This document shows, piece by piece, positions 62,154 through 64,000 of a DNA stretch of 64,000 bases. Source of the stretch: Acanthornis magna (taxonomy: Eukaryota > Chordata > Aves > Passeriformes > Acanthizidae); NCBI GenBank assembly GCA_036785705.1, contig JAWUZG010000139.1, forward strand, positions 558,001 through 622,000. Direction: 5' to 3'. Under the pieces are notes generated by a model. That model ran no database searches, was not told the origin of the DNA, and saw only the letters and a list, made by a program, of their open reading frames with translations. How positions within the stretch are numbered: the first letter of the stretch is position 1; every line of letters starts with the position of its first letter. Made by a program: the position numbers and the translations under genes.

Positions 62154-64000
62154 TGTGCATGTGACAAAAGGACAGTGAGGTAAGGATAAAAAGGAACATG
62201 GCTTAAAAGTTTACCAGCACTTTCACTTTACTTCTACTTAAAACTTAAACATTTAACAAAGGAACAAGACTTCTATTTAACTTCACTTGTAACTTAGGAC
62301 AGAACCTCACTTACAGGCCTAACTTTCTGAGATCTCAGATTGCAGTGTGGTGGCAGCAGCCACAAATGCCTGCCTTTGCAACATCATATCAGTCCTCAGC
62401 TGTTCTATGGCCTTGTCTCGTTCCACTAACTGCTTTTCAAAGCTCTGTGTTCTTTTCAGCTGCTACTTTGTACGCAAATAACAGACATTCACCCTGGCAT
62501 CCAGCATGAATAAGAAGACGCTCTTCAGAGCGTGTCTGAGGAGTTGGCACAAAATCCACAACAGTCTTTTAGCACTCCAGTGGTGTCTTCAGCCTCCTGT
62601 GGTTTGGGCCCAATACTTGTACAAGTTTCCAGCTTGCCCCACAATGTGCTCCATGGTTCCTGCATCCACTCAAGTTGCTTCACTGGCAGACTCACAGCCT
62701 GAGGTTCCTTCTTACAGAATATCTCTACTAATGCACTACGACGTGGTCACAGCAGCAGAAATAGCAAAGATTTTCTTCTACGGGTATTCTCCAGCGATAC
62801 CACAAACACAAAGGCCTGAAAAGCTTTTTCTAACAGACCTGTAAATAGAGGATTACAATGCAAACACAGTGCAACAACAAGTGTATGGCACCAGTCACAT
62901 CACAGACACAGAAAAACACCATGCTAAGCCTGGGGCAGGCATAGCATCATGCAGGCTCATCTCCAAAGGATGTTTCTCGCTGCTACGAAGGTCTGGCAGC
63001 ACCGGGACACGGGGACAATGTGCAGAGAGAGAGGGAGCGAGAGAGAGAGAGAAACACTTTTCCCCAGCTTTAGTCTTACAAAACTCGTGCAGTTGCAGCT
63101 CCCAGAGAAGGTAGCGTGCGTGGAGAATGTATTCTCCACGTAGCCTCTTCTGTTCGCATCTGTGCCGGACCGCAGAGAGCCGTCCGCTTCTTTCTCGTGC
63201 TTTGCGAGCTAAGAACGCCTAGCCGGCGAAGGTGCGTCTTAGGCGGCTAGAAGCCGGAGTGAGGTGCCGGAGAACGCGGAGCTGCTGTGCACCCTGCATT
63301 TCACATCCAAACTGCACCGGCAGGCATAGCAGCATGCAGGCTCATCTCCAAAGGATGTTTCTCGCTGCTACGATGTTCTGGCAGCACCGGGACACGGGGA
63401 CAATGTGCAGAGAGAGAGGGAGCGAGAGAGAGAGAGAAACACTTTGCCCCAGCTTTAGTCTTACAAAACTCGTGCAGTTGCAGCTCCCGGAGAAGGTAGC
63501 GTGCGTGGAGAATGTGTTCTCCACATAGCCTCTTCTGTTTGCATCTTTGCCGGACCGCAGAGAGCCGCCCGCTTCTTTCTCACGCTTTCTCTCGCCAGCC
63601 TATGTGCTGCCACCCTGGCAGTGCTCGGGCTCCTGCTTCCCTCCATCGGGAAGCGCCCCCCTGGGCTTTCAAGCGCCTCCAGGAGTGACTTGCCAATGAT
63701 TCTGCCCTCTTGGCGGGGGCGGGGCTTTGCTGCGCAACCTGCTCCTTCCCACCCCCCCAGCTTTCCCTCCCCCCGTGTCCTGCCCAACTCCGGCTGTGCT
63801 CCCGGGGTGGCTGTGACTGCAGGAAAGGGGCACCCACCCCCTCCAAATGGCACATTTCTGCCTCACCTCTAGACACAAGTCGGAGCGGCAGACTGCCTGC
63901 CACTGCCCTTTTGGCCTCCAAGCTGCCCAAGCTGGCCTTTGCAGGGAGCTGAGGGGGTGGCAGGGCCCTGGCTGTTTGCTGGAGAGGGCTGCCTGCCTTC
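58615..64000 (-). repeat. Right arm of large inverted repeat, running off the window
   Basis: Mirror of 38177-43560 in reverse order. It contains the mirror (GGCAA)n-like repeat (about 59400-59535), 46-bp repeats, coding-like fragments (about 61215-62677), (GA)n(CA)n tract (about 62106-62158), two 265-bp units (about 62932-63196 and 63316-63581) and the GC-rich segment (63217-64000). All frames repeat those of the left arm with isolated substitutions. The last base pairs with 38177, so the true end lies beyond the window. Confidence 0.95.

Overview
The window looks like nuclear DNA of a bird. Most of it is AT-rich and non-coding. It carries a CR1-type LINE 3' end and long terminal repeats (LTRs) of a family I know from passerine and other neoavian genomes. 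Retroviral debris includes a primer-binding site close to the one for tRNA-Trp. There are no operons, bacterial genes, tRNAs, rRNAs or CRISPR arrays. The bird assignment is an inference from repeat content.

Positions 1-32,400 are mostly intron-like. Four short plus-strand segments (about 2106-2191, 10947-10993, 23104-23150, 23247-23358) have splice signals and fit together in one open frame across all three junctions. They read as the 3' end of a gene for a single-pass membrane protein: a hydrophobic segment, a basic stretch, then a cytoplasmic tail of about 77 residues ending in TAA. I do not recognise the gene. The introns hold an old LTR (7831-8262), simple repeats and hairpins.

Positions 32,400-38,000 hold a (GAATA)15 array at the 3' end of a minus-strand CR1. 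A 1.39-kb solo LTR (32610-33994) splits that CR1 and is flanked by a GCCTC target duplication. A polypyrimidine tract of about 650 bp follows (36,990-37,640), and then a GC-rich, CpG-island-like segment.

Positions 38,177-64,000 form a large inverted repeat. Left arm 38177-43560 is the reverse complement of right arm 58615-64000. Comparing parts by eye gives about 99.7% identity, and the right arm runs off the window. The arms carry the CpG-rich segment, a 265-bp direct repeat in two copies, an internal 46-bp inverted repeat, a (CA)n(GA)n microsatellite and scattered coding-like fragments. At the inner edge identity drops abruptly to about 88%.

The 15-kb spacer is retroviral wreckage. A minus-strand provirus has gag (48474-47290), protease and the first part of reverse transcriptase, then env-like sequence; the rest of pol is gone. 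Beside it lies a second minus-strand element (LTR edge, tRNA-Trp-like primer site, gag-like frames, 50.6-49.9 kb). Two more short plus-strand LTR-like units sit at 53.5 and 54.0 kb. All retroviral frames are interrupted. A diverged copy of the arm's 265-bp repeat lies at 55.6 kb.
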